The notes under the pieces are model-generated. The model was not told where the DNA came from and searched no databases. It saw only the letters and a program-made list of their open reading frames with translations. A program made the position numbers and the translations under genes. Shown here in pieces: positions 6,116-12,649 of a DNA stretch of 12,699 nt. Source of the stretch: CAYLOC01 sp964385195 (lineage in GTDB: Bacteria > Actinomycetota > Actinomycetes > Propionibacteriales > Nocardioidaceae); NCBI GenBank assembly GCA_964385195.1, contig CAYLOC010000085.1, positions 1-12,699 of the forward strand, read 5' to 3'. Within the stretch, counting starts at the first letter, position 1, and the number at the start of each line of letters is the position of its first letter.

Positions 6116-7857
6116 GGCAGCTTCTTCCGATCGCCAACGCTGTGGCGGTACGCCGGTACGCCGCCGGGCTGATGCGGCGTCACCCCCGCGACGTGTGGCT
6201 GGCACTGGTGTTGCACATGGCGGCTGCAGCGGCGGGTCTGGTCGCGCCGCGCCTGATCGGGAATCTGGTCGAGGCGGTGTCGCAGGGCACGACGCTGTCC
6301 TACGTCAACCAGACGATCATCGTGATCGCGGTCTTCCTGCTCGTGCAGACGGTGCTCACCCGTTTCGCCCGCTACGTGTCGTTCGCGTTGGGGGAGAAGC
6401 TGCTGGCCGAGCTGCGCGAGGACTTCGTCCGGCGGTCGCTGGCGCTGCCGGTGTCCACGGTGGAGAAGGCGGGCACCGGTGACCTGCTCACCCGCAGCTC
6501 CCGCGACGTGGAAGCACTGGGATGGTCGGTGCGGTTCGCGCTGCCGGAGACGATGATCGCGTTGGTGACCACGGTGTTCTCCATCGGCGCGTGTCTCCTC
6601 GTGGGGGTGTGGGTGCTGGTGCCGCTGGTGCTCGGGGTTCCGGTGCTGTTCGTGGCCACCCGCTGGTACCTGCGCCGGGCGAAGGACGGCTACCTGCGGG
6701 AGTCCGCGTCGTACGCCGCGATCAACGCGACGCTCGCCGAGACCGCCGACGGCGCCCGGACCGTGGAGTCGCTGGGGCTGGAGCGTCGCCAGTTGGCGCG
6801 GGTGGACGCCGACATCTCCGAGTCGTACCACGCGGAGCGGTACACCCTGTACCTGCGCAGCATGTGGTTCCCGTCAGTGGAGGTGGGGTACCTGGTCCCG
6901 ACGGTGGTCACGCTGCTGTTCGGCGGCTGGTTGCACGTCCACGGCCACGCATCCCTCGGCGACGTGACCGCGGCGGCCCTGTACGTGCAGGCGCTGATCG
7001 ACCCGGTCGACCGGCTGATCATGTGGCTGGACGAGCTCCAGGTCGGCAGCGCGTCGTTGGCGCGGCTGCTGGGTGTCGGGCTGGTGCCGGATGACCGTAC
7101 GCCGACGGGCGCGGTCCCGCAGCACCAGGACATCGACGCCGAGGCGGTGCGGTTCGCCTATACCGACGATGTCGACGTGCTGCACGGGGTCGACCTGCAT
7201 GTGAGCCGGGGTGAGCGGGTGGCGATGGTCGGGCCCTCCGGGGCCGGGAAGTCCACCCTGGGCAGGCTGTTGGCCGGTATCCACCCGCCACGGGCCGGCC
7301 GGGTGACGCTGGGCGATGTCAGGCTGACGGAGCTGCCGCTGGACGGTCTGCGGCGGCAGGTGGCACTGGTGACCCAGGAGCACCACGTGTTCGTCGGGAC
7401 GATCCGGGACAACCTGGCACTGGCCGTCGACGGCGCGGCGACCGACGTCCAGGTGCGTGCCGCCCTCGACGCGGTCGACGCCACCGGATGGGTGGACGCC
7501 CTGCCCGCGGGACTGGATACACGGGTGGGGTCCGGAGGGCATCCGCTGACCCCGGCGCAGGCGCAGCAGCTGGCGCTGGCCCGGCTGGTCCTGGCGGACC
7601 CACACACGCTGGTCCTGGACGAGGCCACCTCGCTGATCGACCCGCGTGCCGCGCGGCACCTGGAGCGGTCGCTGGCGGCGGTCCTGCACGGACGCACGGT
7701 GATCGCGATCGCCCACCGGCTGTTCACCGCGCACGACGCGGACCGGGTGGCCGTGGTCGAGGACGGCCGGATCGCGGAGATCGGGTCACACGAGCAGCTG
7801 ATGGCCGATGACGGCTCCTACGCGGCGCTGTGGCGGTCCTGGCACGGCTCCCCCTGA
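6112..7857 (+). CDS. ABC exporter subunit with catalytic nucleotide-binding domain
   Basis: This 581-residue half-transporter overlaps the previous gene by ATGA and has a strong ribosome site (GGAGGAGGAGGTG, 6094-6106), so the pair is co-translated. Six membrane helices lie at about 28-50, 68-88, 146-165, 167-185, 258-273 and 283-303. The nucleotide-binding domain has an A-loop Tyr (FAYTDD, about Y350), Walker A GPSGAGKST (374-382), Q-loop Q422, Walker B LVLDEA (500-505) with catalytic Glu, and H-loop H535 (AIAHR). Only the signature is ruined: LTPAQ (479-483) replaces LSGGQ. This complements the first subunit, which keeps the signature and has lost the rest. The complex is a heterodimeric exporter of drug, lipid or peptide-like substrates; nothing nearby reveals which. 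Confidence 0.95.
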   Translation: MRQLLPIANAVAVRRYAAGLMRRHPRDVWLALVLHMAAAAAGLVAPRLIGNLVEAVSQGTTLSYVNQTIIVIAVFLLVQTVLTRFARYVSFALGEKLLAELREDFVRRSLALPVSTVEKAGTGDLLTRSSRDVEALGWSVRFALPETMIALVTTVFSIGACLLVGVWVLVPLVLGVPVLFVATRWYLRRAKDGYLRESASYAAINATLAETADGARTVESLGLERRQLARVDADISESYHAERYTLYLRSMWFPSVEVGYLVPTVVTLLFGGWLHVHGHASLGDVTAAALYVQALIDPVDRLIMWLDELQVGSASLARLLGVGLVPDDRTPTGAVPQHQDIDAEAVRFAYTDDVDVLHGVDLHVSRGERVAMVGPSGAGKSTLGRLLAGIHPPRAGRVTLGDVRLTELPLDGLRRQVALVTQEHHVFVGTIRDNLALAVDGAATDVQVRAALDAVDATGWVDALPAGLDTRVGSGGHPLTPAQAQQLALARLVLADPHTLVLDEATSLIDPRAARHLERSLAAVLHGRTVIAIAHRLFTAHDADRVAVVEDGRIAEIGSHEQLMADDGSYAALWRSWHGSP

Positions 7858-8016
7858 CCCCGCCGAGACGTCACATCTGCCGCGGGACACGCCGTGTCGG
7901 CGCGGCANNNNNNNNNNGGGGGGGGCCCTGCCACGCCCCCCCCTCCCCCCCCCGACCCTCCACATGTCCCGGGGCACCCCCCGGGCCGCCGCGCCTTTTG
8001 TCACGTCTCGGCGGGG
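7858..8016. terminator. inverted-repeat terminator region between convergent genes, containing the gap
   Basis: A perfect 14-bp inverted repeat (CCCCGCCGAGACGT at 7858-7871, complement at 8003-8016) abuts both stop codons: the left arm begins right after the ABC TGA and the right arm ends one base before the guaA TAA. Inside lie two further hairpins and the gap. The first hairpin (7878-7907) has TGCCGCG/CGCGGCA as outer stem and GACAC-GCC-GTGTC as inner stem. The second (7968-7985) is CCCGGGG-CACC-CCCCGGG, with TTTT shortly after at 7996-7999. The arms are 131 nt apart as assembled. Bidirectional termination is likely; the interior sequence is unreliable. Confidence 0.6.
7908..7917. other. 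assembly gap (10 Ns) in homopolymer-rich sequence
   Basis: Ten undetermined bases begin exactly at the end of the 7878-7907 hairpin and are followed by runs of G and C (7918-7953). Strong hairpins and homopolymers explain the sequencing failure. Ten may be a placeholder rather than the true gap length. Confidence 0.95.
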
Positions 8017-8017
8017 C

Positions 8018-9595
8018 TTATTCCCACTCGATGGTGCCGGGGGGTTTGCTGGTGACGTCGAGGACCACCCGGTTGACCTCACGCACCTCGTTGGTGACCC
8101 GGCTGGAGATCCGCTCCAGCACGTCATAGGGCAGCCGGGCCCAGTCCGCCGTCATCGCGTCCTCGGATGTGACCGGCCGGATCACCACGGGGTAGCCGTA
8201 GGTGCGGCCATCACCCTGGACGCCGACGGAGTGCACGTCGGCCAGCAGCACCACCGGACACTGCCAGATCTCCCGGTCCAGCCCGGCGTCGGTCAGCTCC
8301 TGCCGGACGATGGCGTCGGCCTCCCGCAGCAGGTCGAGCCGTTCCTCCGTCACTCCGCCGACGATGCGGATCGCCAGGCCCGGACCGGGGAACGGCTGGC
8401 GCCACACCATCTCCGCCGGCAACCCGAGCTCCGCGCCCACTCGGCGTACCTCGTCCTTGAACAGGTCACGCAACGGCTCCACGAGGTCGAACTGCAGGTC
8501 CGCGGGAAGTCCGCCGACGTTGTGGTGGGACTTGATGTTCGCGGCGCCCTCACCGCCACCGGACTCGACCACGTCCGGGTACAGCGTGCCCTGCACCAGG
8601 AACCGCACCGGCTCAGCGGATCCGGCGTCGGCCACGATCTCCCGGGCGACGGACTCGAACGCGCGGATGAACTCCGCCCCGATGATCCGGCGCTTCTCCT
8701 CCGGGTCGCTGACTTCGTGCAGCGCCTTCCGGAACGTGGCGGCGGCGTCGACGACACGGAGCGAGACCCCGGTCGCGGCGACGTAGTCCCGCTCCACCTG
8801 CTCGGCCTCACCCTTGCGCAGCAGCCCGTGGTCGACGAAGACGCAGGTGAGCCGGTCGCCGATCGCCCGCTGGACCAGTGCCGCGGCCACGGCGGAGTCC
8901 ACGCCGCCGGAGAGACCGCAGATCGCCTGCCGGTCCCCCACCTGGGCACGGATCGTGGCCACCTGCTCCTCCACCACGTTCGCCATGGTCCAGGTCCGAC
9001 GGCAGCCGGCGATGTCGACCAAGAAGTGCTCCAGCACCTGCTGGCCGTGCTCGGTGTGCATGACCTCCGGATGCCACTGCACCCCGGCGATCGGCCGGTC
9101 AGCGGACTCGAACGCCGCCACCTCGGCACCGCTGCTCGTAGCGAGCGTGGTGCAGCCCTTGGGCGCGACCGCGACCGCGTCGTTGTGGCTCATCCACACG
9201 CTCTGCTGCTCGGGGAGCCCGTGCAACAGCCGGCCCGGCGCGGTCACGTCGACGCGGGTGCGGCCGAACTCGGAGTGGCCGGTACGGCGTACCTCACCCC
9301 CGGGGAGCATCGTGGCCAGCACCTGGAATCCGTAGCAGATCCCGAACAGCGGGATTCCTGCGTCGACGATGCTGCGGTCCACCTTGGGGGCGTCGGGAGT
9401 GTAGACCGACTGGGGACCGCCGCTGAGGATGATCGCGGCGGGGTTCCTCGCCAGCATCTGCTCGACCGGCATCGTGTGCGGGACGACCTCGGAGTAGACC
9501 CGGGCCTCACGGACCCGGCGGGCGATCAGCTGGGCGTACTGGGCGCCGAAGTCGACGACGAGGACGAGGTCGTGGTCAGGAGAGCCGGCGGTCAC
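8018..9595 (-). CDS. guaA: GMP synthase (glutamine-hydrolysing)
   Basis: This cytosolic enzyme amidates XMP to GMP using glutamine and ATP, the last step of guanylate synthesis. The 525 residues match the normal bacterial length. The class I glutamine amidotransferase domain (about 9-195) has its triad C87 (LFGICYGFQ), H175 and E177 (GVQWHPEV). The ATP-pyrophosphatase domain has the P-loop SGGVDS (229-234). The C-terminal dimerization domain includes WRQPFPGPGLAIRI and the hallmark end KPPGTIEWE. The GTG at 9595 is chosen because an in-frame TGA lies five codons upstream; AAAGG (9604-9608) is 8 nt away. The gene is convergent with the ABC operon. It is preceded on the same strand by the ChoD-like gene, a neighbourhood (guaB, guaB-like, choD, guaA) known from mycobacteria and relatives. 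Confidence 0.98.
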   Translation of the reverse strand: MTAGSPDHDLVLVVDFGAQYAQLIARRVREARVYSEVVPHTMPVEQMLARNPAAIILSGGPQSVYTPDAPKVDRSIVDAGIPLFGICYGFQVLATMLPGGEVRRTGHSEFGRTRVDVTAPGRLLHGLPEQQSVWMSHNDAVAVAPKGCTTLATSSGAEVAAFESADRPIAGVQWHPEVMHTEHGQQVLEHFLVDIAGCRRTWTMANVVEEQVATIRAQVGDRQAICGLSGGVDSAVAAALVQRAIGDRLTCVFVDHGLLRKGEAEQVERDYVAATGVSLRVVDAAATFRKALHEVSDPEEKRRIIGAEFIRAFESVAREIVADAGSAEPVRFLVQGTLYPDVVESGGGEGAANIKSHHNVGGLPADLQFDLVEPLRDLFKDEVRRVGAELGLPAEMVWRQPFPGPGLAIRIVGGVTEERLDLLREADAIVRQELTDAGLDREIWQCPVVLLADVHSVGVQGDGRTYGYPVVIRPVTSEDAMTADWARLPYDVLERISSRVTNEVREVNRVVLDVTSKPPGTIEWE

Positions 9596-9635
9596 GACGG
9601 CAGCCTTTCATCGGCGGGGAGTGCGAGCGGTCGCC

Positions 9636-9641
9636 AGTCTA
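9636..9641 (-). promoter_or_regulatory. possible -10 element upstream of guaA
   Basis: Reading the minus strand, TAGACT fits the TANNNT -10 pattern and would start a transcript about 30 nt before the guaA GTG. No convincing -35 is seen. guaA could also be read through from the oxidoreductase gene. Confidence 0.3.
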
Positions 9642-9651
9642 ACCACCCTGC

Positions 9652-9732
9652 CTACCGTGCCGACGCGGCTGGCTGTGCGCGGCGACGGAGCAGGACACCG
9701 AGGCCGATCACGGTGCCGATCGGCAGGCTCAC
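9652..9732 (-). CDS. possible 26-residue membrane peptide coupled to the oxidoreductase
   Basis: A short frame starts with a GTG that overlaps the stop of the GMC oxidoreductase as GTGA (9729-9732) and ends at TAG before guaA. It reads MSLPIGTVIGLGVLLRRR and then a short Ala/Gln tail: one short hydrophobic segment followed by three arginines, the pattern of a single-pass peptide with cytoplasmic C-terminus. The codons end mostly in G or C, like the neighbouring genes. No family is recognised. The coupling overlap and peptide character are seen directly, but so short a frame may be chance in GC-rich DNA. Confidence 0.3.
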   Translation of the reverse strand: MSLPIGTVIGLGVLLRRRAQPAASAR

Positions 9733-11417
9733 CACCGCAACGCGGCGGGCGCGTCGGCGGGAACGGTCGGGTGGTGCGGGGCCACCGAAGGGACGGGGCT
9801 GTACGGCGACCCCAGCGGCGGTCGGGAGTCGGACTCGTCGCGGTTCGGCCAGAACGACATCGCACGTTCGGCCTGGGCGGTGATGGTCAGCGACGGGTTG
9901 ACCCCGAGGTTGGCCGACACCGTCGACCCGTCGACGATGTGCAGTCCGGGGTGCCCGTACACACGGTGGTAGGCGTCGACGACGCCCGTCTCCGGCGAGT
10001 CGCCGATGCTGCAGCCGCCGATGAAGTGCGCGGTCAGCGGCCGGTCGAACTGCTCCCCGATGCTGCCGCCCGGCGTACCGCCGATCAGGCGCGCCATTCG
10101 GCGTACCGCTGCGTTCGCCTGGGGGATCCAGGTGGGGTTGGGGCTGCCGTGGCCCTGCCGGGAGGACAGGACGCGGTCCCGCCGCAGCCGGGACGGACGG
10201 GTGTAGGTGGTGATCGAGTTGTCGATGGTCTGCATGACCAGCGCGATTACCGCGCGCTCGGACCAGTGCCGCAGGTCGTACAGCGCAGCCCCGCCACGTT
10301 GACGTCGCATCTCCCGCAGCCAGGTGCGCCAGCGTGGCTCGCCGTCCTGGACGTCGGTGAGCACGGTCTGCATCAGACTCATCGCGTTGCTGCCCCGGCC
10401 GTAACGGACCGGCTCGATATGCGTGTGCTCGTCGGGATGGAACGAGGAGGTGATCGCCACGCCACGGCTGAAGTCCCTGCTCGGGTCGGTGGCGACCGCC
10501 CCGATGATCGACTCGGAGTTGGTGCGGGTGAGGTACCCCAGTCGCTCGGACAGGCCGGGGAGCAGTCCCTGGTCGCGCATGCGGTGCAACAGCCGCTGGG
10601 TGCCGAGGGCGGATGCGGCCAGGACGACCTGTCTGGCGGTGTACGTCGGACCGCTGCGGCCGCTCCAGGACGCGGCGGCACGGGTCGGGCGGGTCTGGAC
10701 GCGGTACCCGCCGCCGTCGACGGGACGGACGGCGGTGACCGTGGTCATCGGGTGCACCCGGGCGCCGGCGGCCTCGGCGAGGTAGAGGTAGTTCTTCACC
10801 AGCGTGTTCTTGGCATGGTGCCGGCACCCCGTCATGCACTCACCGCACTCGATGCAGCCCTTGCGGTCCGGCCCGGCGCCACCGAAGTACGGGTCCGCGG
10901 CCCACTCCCCCGGCGTCCCGAAGTACACCCCTACCGGGGCCATCCGGAACGTCTGACCGACGCCCATCTCCTCCGCCACCTGCCGCATCACCTGGTCGCT
11001 GGGCGTCATCGTCGGGTTCTCCACCACGCCGAGCATCCGTTTCGCCTGGTCGTAGTGCGGCGCGAGCTCGCTGCGCCAGTCGGTGATGTGACCCCACGAC
11101 GGGTCGCGGTAGAAGGACCCGCCGGGCTGGTACAGCGTGTTGGCGTAGACCAACGACCCGCCGCCGACGCCGGCGCCGGAGAGGATCACGCAGTCGTTGA
11201 GCATGTCGATGCGCTGGATGCCGTAGCAGCCCAGCCGGGGCGCGAACAGGAACCGGCGCAGCCGCCAGGACGTCTCGGCGTACGTCGACTCATCGAACCG
11301 CGCTCCCGCTTCGAGCACGCCGACCCGGTAGCCCTTCTCGGTCAGCCGCAGCGCCGTGACCGACCCCCCGAACCCGGACCCGACGACGAGCACGTCGTAG
11401 TCCCACGGTGGGCTCAC
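9729..11417 (-). CDS. GMC-family FAD oxidoreductase, ChoD (cholesterol oxidase)-like
   Basis: This 562-residue flavoenzyme resembles the mycobacterial protein called ChoD (Rv3409c), also in the guaA/guaB neighbourhood. The FAD-binding dinucleotide fold is at the N-terminus (YDVLVVGSGFGGSVTALRL, GSGFGG 13-18; acidic residue in VLEAG 35-38). A second FAD motif, GAGVGGGSLVYANTLYQP, is at about 81-98. C-terminal GMC motifs include LTAHFIGGC (H464), LHIVDGSTVSANLGVNPSLT and ITAQAERAM. Unusually, C188, C191, C194 and C198 form CX2CX2CX3C followed by AKNTL, like a ferredoxin iron-sulfur site. The last 40 residues are Pro-rich. GTG 11417 has GGAGGT (11426-11431) 8 nt upstream. Oxidation of a sterol or another hydroxylated lipid is inferred from the family; true activity of ChoD-like proteins on cholesterol is uncertain. 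Confidence 0.9.
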   Translation of the reverse strand: MSPPWDYDVLVVGSGFGGSVTALRLTEKGYRVGVLEAGARFDESTYAETSWRLRRFLFAPRLGCYGIQRIDMLNDCVILSGAGVGGGSLVYANTLYQPGGSFYRDPSWGHITDWRSELAPHYDQAKRMLGVVENPTMTPSDQVMRQVAEEMGVGQTFRMAPVGVYFGTPGEWAADPYFGGAGPDRKGCIECGECMTGCRHHAKNTLVKNYLYLAEAAGARVHPMTTVTAVRPVDGGGYRVQTRPTRAAASWSGRSGPTYTARQVVLAASALGTQRLLHRMRDQGLLPGLSERLGYLTRTNSESIIGAVATDPSRDFSRGVAITSSFHPDEHTHIEPVRYGRGSNAMSLMQTVLTDVQDGEPRWRTWLREMRRQRGGAALYDLRHWSERAVIALVMQTIDNSITTYTRPSRLRRDRVLSSRQGHGSPNPTWIPQANAAVRRMARLIGGTPGGSIGEQFDRPLTAHFIGGCSIGDSPETGVVDAYHRVYGHPGLHIVDGSTVSANLGVNPSLTITAQAERAMSFWPNRDESDSRPPLGSPYSPVPSVAPHHPTVPADAPAALRW

Positions 11418-11475
11418 GGCAATCGACCTCCAGCTTCGGCGTTTGCCCCGACGCTATCCCGCTCGCCCTCCGCAC

Positions 11476-11540
11476 GCAGTAACTGGTCGAATCCGGCAGC
11501 CTTCTCCGCGTAGGCCTTGCCGGTTTCGGCCAGTTTCTGG
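11476..11540. repeat. REP-like hairpin, left copy
   Basis: Two 23-nt arms (11476-11498 and 11518-11540) are imperfect reverse complements (19 of 23) around a 19-nt spacer. In one orientation the right arm begins TGCCGGTTTCGGCCAGTTT and the left arm TGCCGGATTCGACCAGTTA. The same unit occurs as an inverted pair on the far side of the DUF559-type gene. The copy sits between the divergent oxidoreductase and nuclease-like genes, so it could also be an operator. Confidence 0.75.
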
Positions 11541-11617
11541 ATCCACAGGCCACCCGGGACGACCGGGACTGTCCACAGGTCGCTCCGGAAGCGGCCACCG
11601 TCGGCAAGGCTGGCGGG

Positions 11618-12553
11618 ATGGCGAACCCCACAGCCCAGCCCGCACGTGTGGCCATCGGGCACATCCGCCGCGCCGGGTGGGAGCGGGTCTCCCACGGCGT
11701 CCACGTCGCCGGCTCCTTCGCGGACAGCCACGAGCGGCTCGGCGCTGTGCAGCGCGTGCTCCCGGCCTCGGCCGCGTTCACCCATCTGAGCGGGGCCAGA
11801 CTGCTGAACTGGTGGCTTCCGGAGCTGCCCGCGCAGACACCCGTGTTCGTCCAGCAACCCTGTGACGCCACCCGGACCCGTCGTCGCGGGATACTTGTCG
11901 ACCGTCACCAGGAGCTGCCGCACCCACTCATGGTCGATGGCTGCCGGGTCGCGGCACCAGCGGAGATCCTGCTCGCCGCTGCCCGCGACATGGGTGTGCT
12001 CGACCTGGTCCTCATGGGGGACTCCGCCTTACGCCACGGCCACTGCACGCCGGACGACCTGGCGCAGGCAGCTGCACAACGGCGCCGGGGAGCCCCGCGG
12101 CTACGTCGGGTGCTTCCGCTGCTCGACGCTCGTTCGGAGTCCCCCTGGGAGTCGGTGATGCGCGTCCTGCACGTGGCTGCGGGCATCCCGGTGACCCCGC
12201 AGTACGAGGTTGTCGATGCGGACGGCTCCATCGTCGCCCGTGCCGACCTTCGCATCGAGGGCCTGCGGCGGCTCCACGAGTACGACGGCGTCGTCCATCG
12301 GTCGGCCCAGCAACAATCGCTCGACCTGGAGCGGCTCCGGCACCTCACCGCGCTCGGGTGGGACCGGGTCGGCTTCACCAAGTCTGCGCTGCTCCACCGG
12401 GCCGGGGCGATCATCCGGCAAACCGACGAAGCGCTGGGCCGGGCGTTCGAACCCGCTCGGGTCCGTGCCTGGAACGCGTTGCTGCGCGATTCGACGCTGA
12501 CGCCGCAGGGGAAGACCCGGGTCGCTGCACGGTGGGCACGCGCGTTCCGGTAA
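11618..12553 (+). CDS. DUF559/Vsr-like PD-(D/E)XK nuclease-domain protein with AbiEi-like N-terminus
   Basis: This 311-residue protein has the two-part layout of a large actinobacterial family. Residues about 1-110 (AGWERVSHGVHVAGSF... THLSGARLLNWWLP) resemble AbiEi-type antitoxin or winged-helix regions. Residues about 174-265 form a DUF559/Vsr-like PD-(D/E)XK fold, with E178 (SPWESVMR), D210 (VARADLRI) and the E-x-D pair E221/D223 (HEYDGVVHR), followed by LERLRHLTALGWDRVGFT. The acidic residues needed for metal binding are all present. ATG 11618 has AAGG 8 nt upstream. The gene lies between two copies of a REP-like hairpin; the right copy overlaps its last two codons. The substrate is unknown: defence, toxin-antitoxin control or maintenance of the flanking repeats are all possible. 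Confidence 0.8.
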   Translation: MANPTAQPARVAIGHIRRAGWERVSHGVHVAGSFADSHERLGAVQRVLPASAAFTHLSGARLLNWWLPELPAQTPVFVQQPCDATRTRRRGILVDRHQELPHPLMVDGCRVAAPAEILLAAARDMGVLDLVLMGDSALRHGHCTPDDLAQAAAQRRRGAPRLRRVLPLLDARSESPWESVMRVLHVAAGIPVTPQYEVVDADGSIVARADLRIEGLRRLHEYDGVVHRSAQQQSLDLERLRHLTALGWDRVGFTKSALLHRAGAIIRQTDEALGRAFEPARVRAWNALLRDSTLTPQGKTRVAARWARAFR

Positions 12554-12610
12554 CTGGCCAGAAACGGCAACGACAGCGGCGTCTACCTGCCGGTTTTGGC
12601 CAGTTACTGG
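12547..12610. repeat. REP-like hairpin, right copy
   Basis: Arms 12547-12569 and 12588-12610 are imperfect reverse complements (20 of 23) around an 18-nt spacer. The right arm begins TGCCGGTTTTGGCCAGTTAC and matches the left element's arm at 11518-11540 in 21 of 23 positions. The left arm includes the CGG and TAA stop codons of the nuclease-like gene. The copy lies between convergent reading frames and could also serve as a terminator. Confidence 0.8.
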
Positions 12611-12621
12611 CCCGCCACGTG

Positions 12622-12649
12622 GATGCTGACGATCTGATGCTGACGGTCT
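12622..12649. repeat. 14-bp tandem duplication
   Basis: GATGCTGACGATCT is directly followed by GATGCTGACGGTCT, differing at one base. It lies between the right hairpin and the stop codon of the frame entering from the right edge, and the second unit runs into that stop codon. Confidence 0.7.

Noticed and set aside
6874..7734. Long minus-strand open frame opposite the second ABC gene
   Set aside because: Antisense shadow of an intact Walker A/B-containing gene, with no domain of its own.
7858..8017. Transposon terminal inverted repeats around the gap
   Set aside because: Arms are only 14 bp, no transposase is present and the interior is about 130 bp; a bidirectional terminator touching both stop codons is the simpler explanation, though a small inserted element is not excluded.
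7808..9883. 691-residue plus-strand frame spanning the gap and guaA
   Set aside because: It runs through Ns and antisense to guaA, whose catalytic motifs are complete on the other strand; composition is that of a shadow.
9621..11513. 630-residue plus-strand frame opposite the GMC oxidoreductase
   Set aside because: Antisense to a gene with full FAD-binding and GMC motifs; no domain recognised.
11476..12610. CRISPR array or insertion sequence
   Set aside because: The repeats are two inverted pairs about 1 kb apart around one gene, without regular spacers, and the gene has no transposase motifs.
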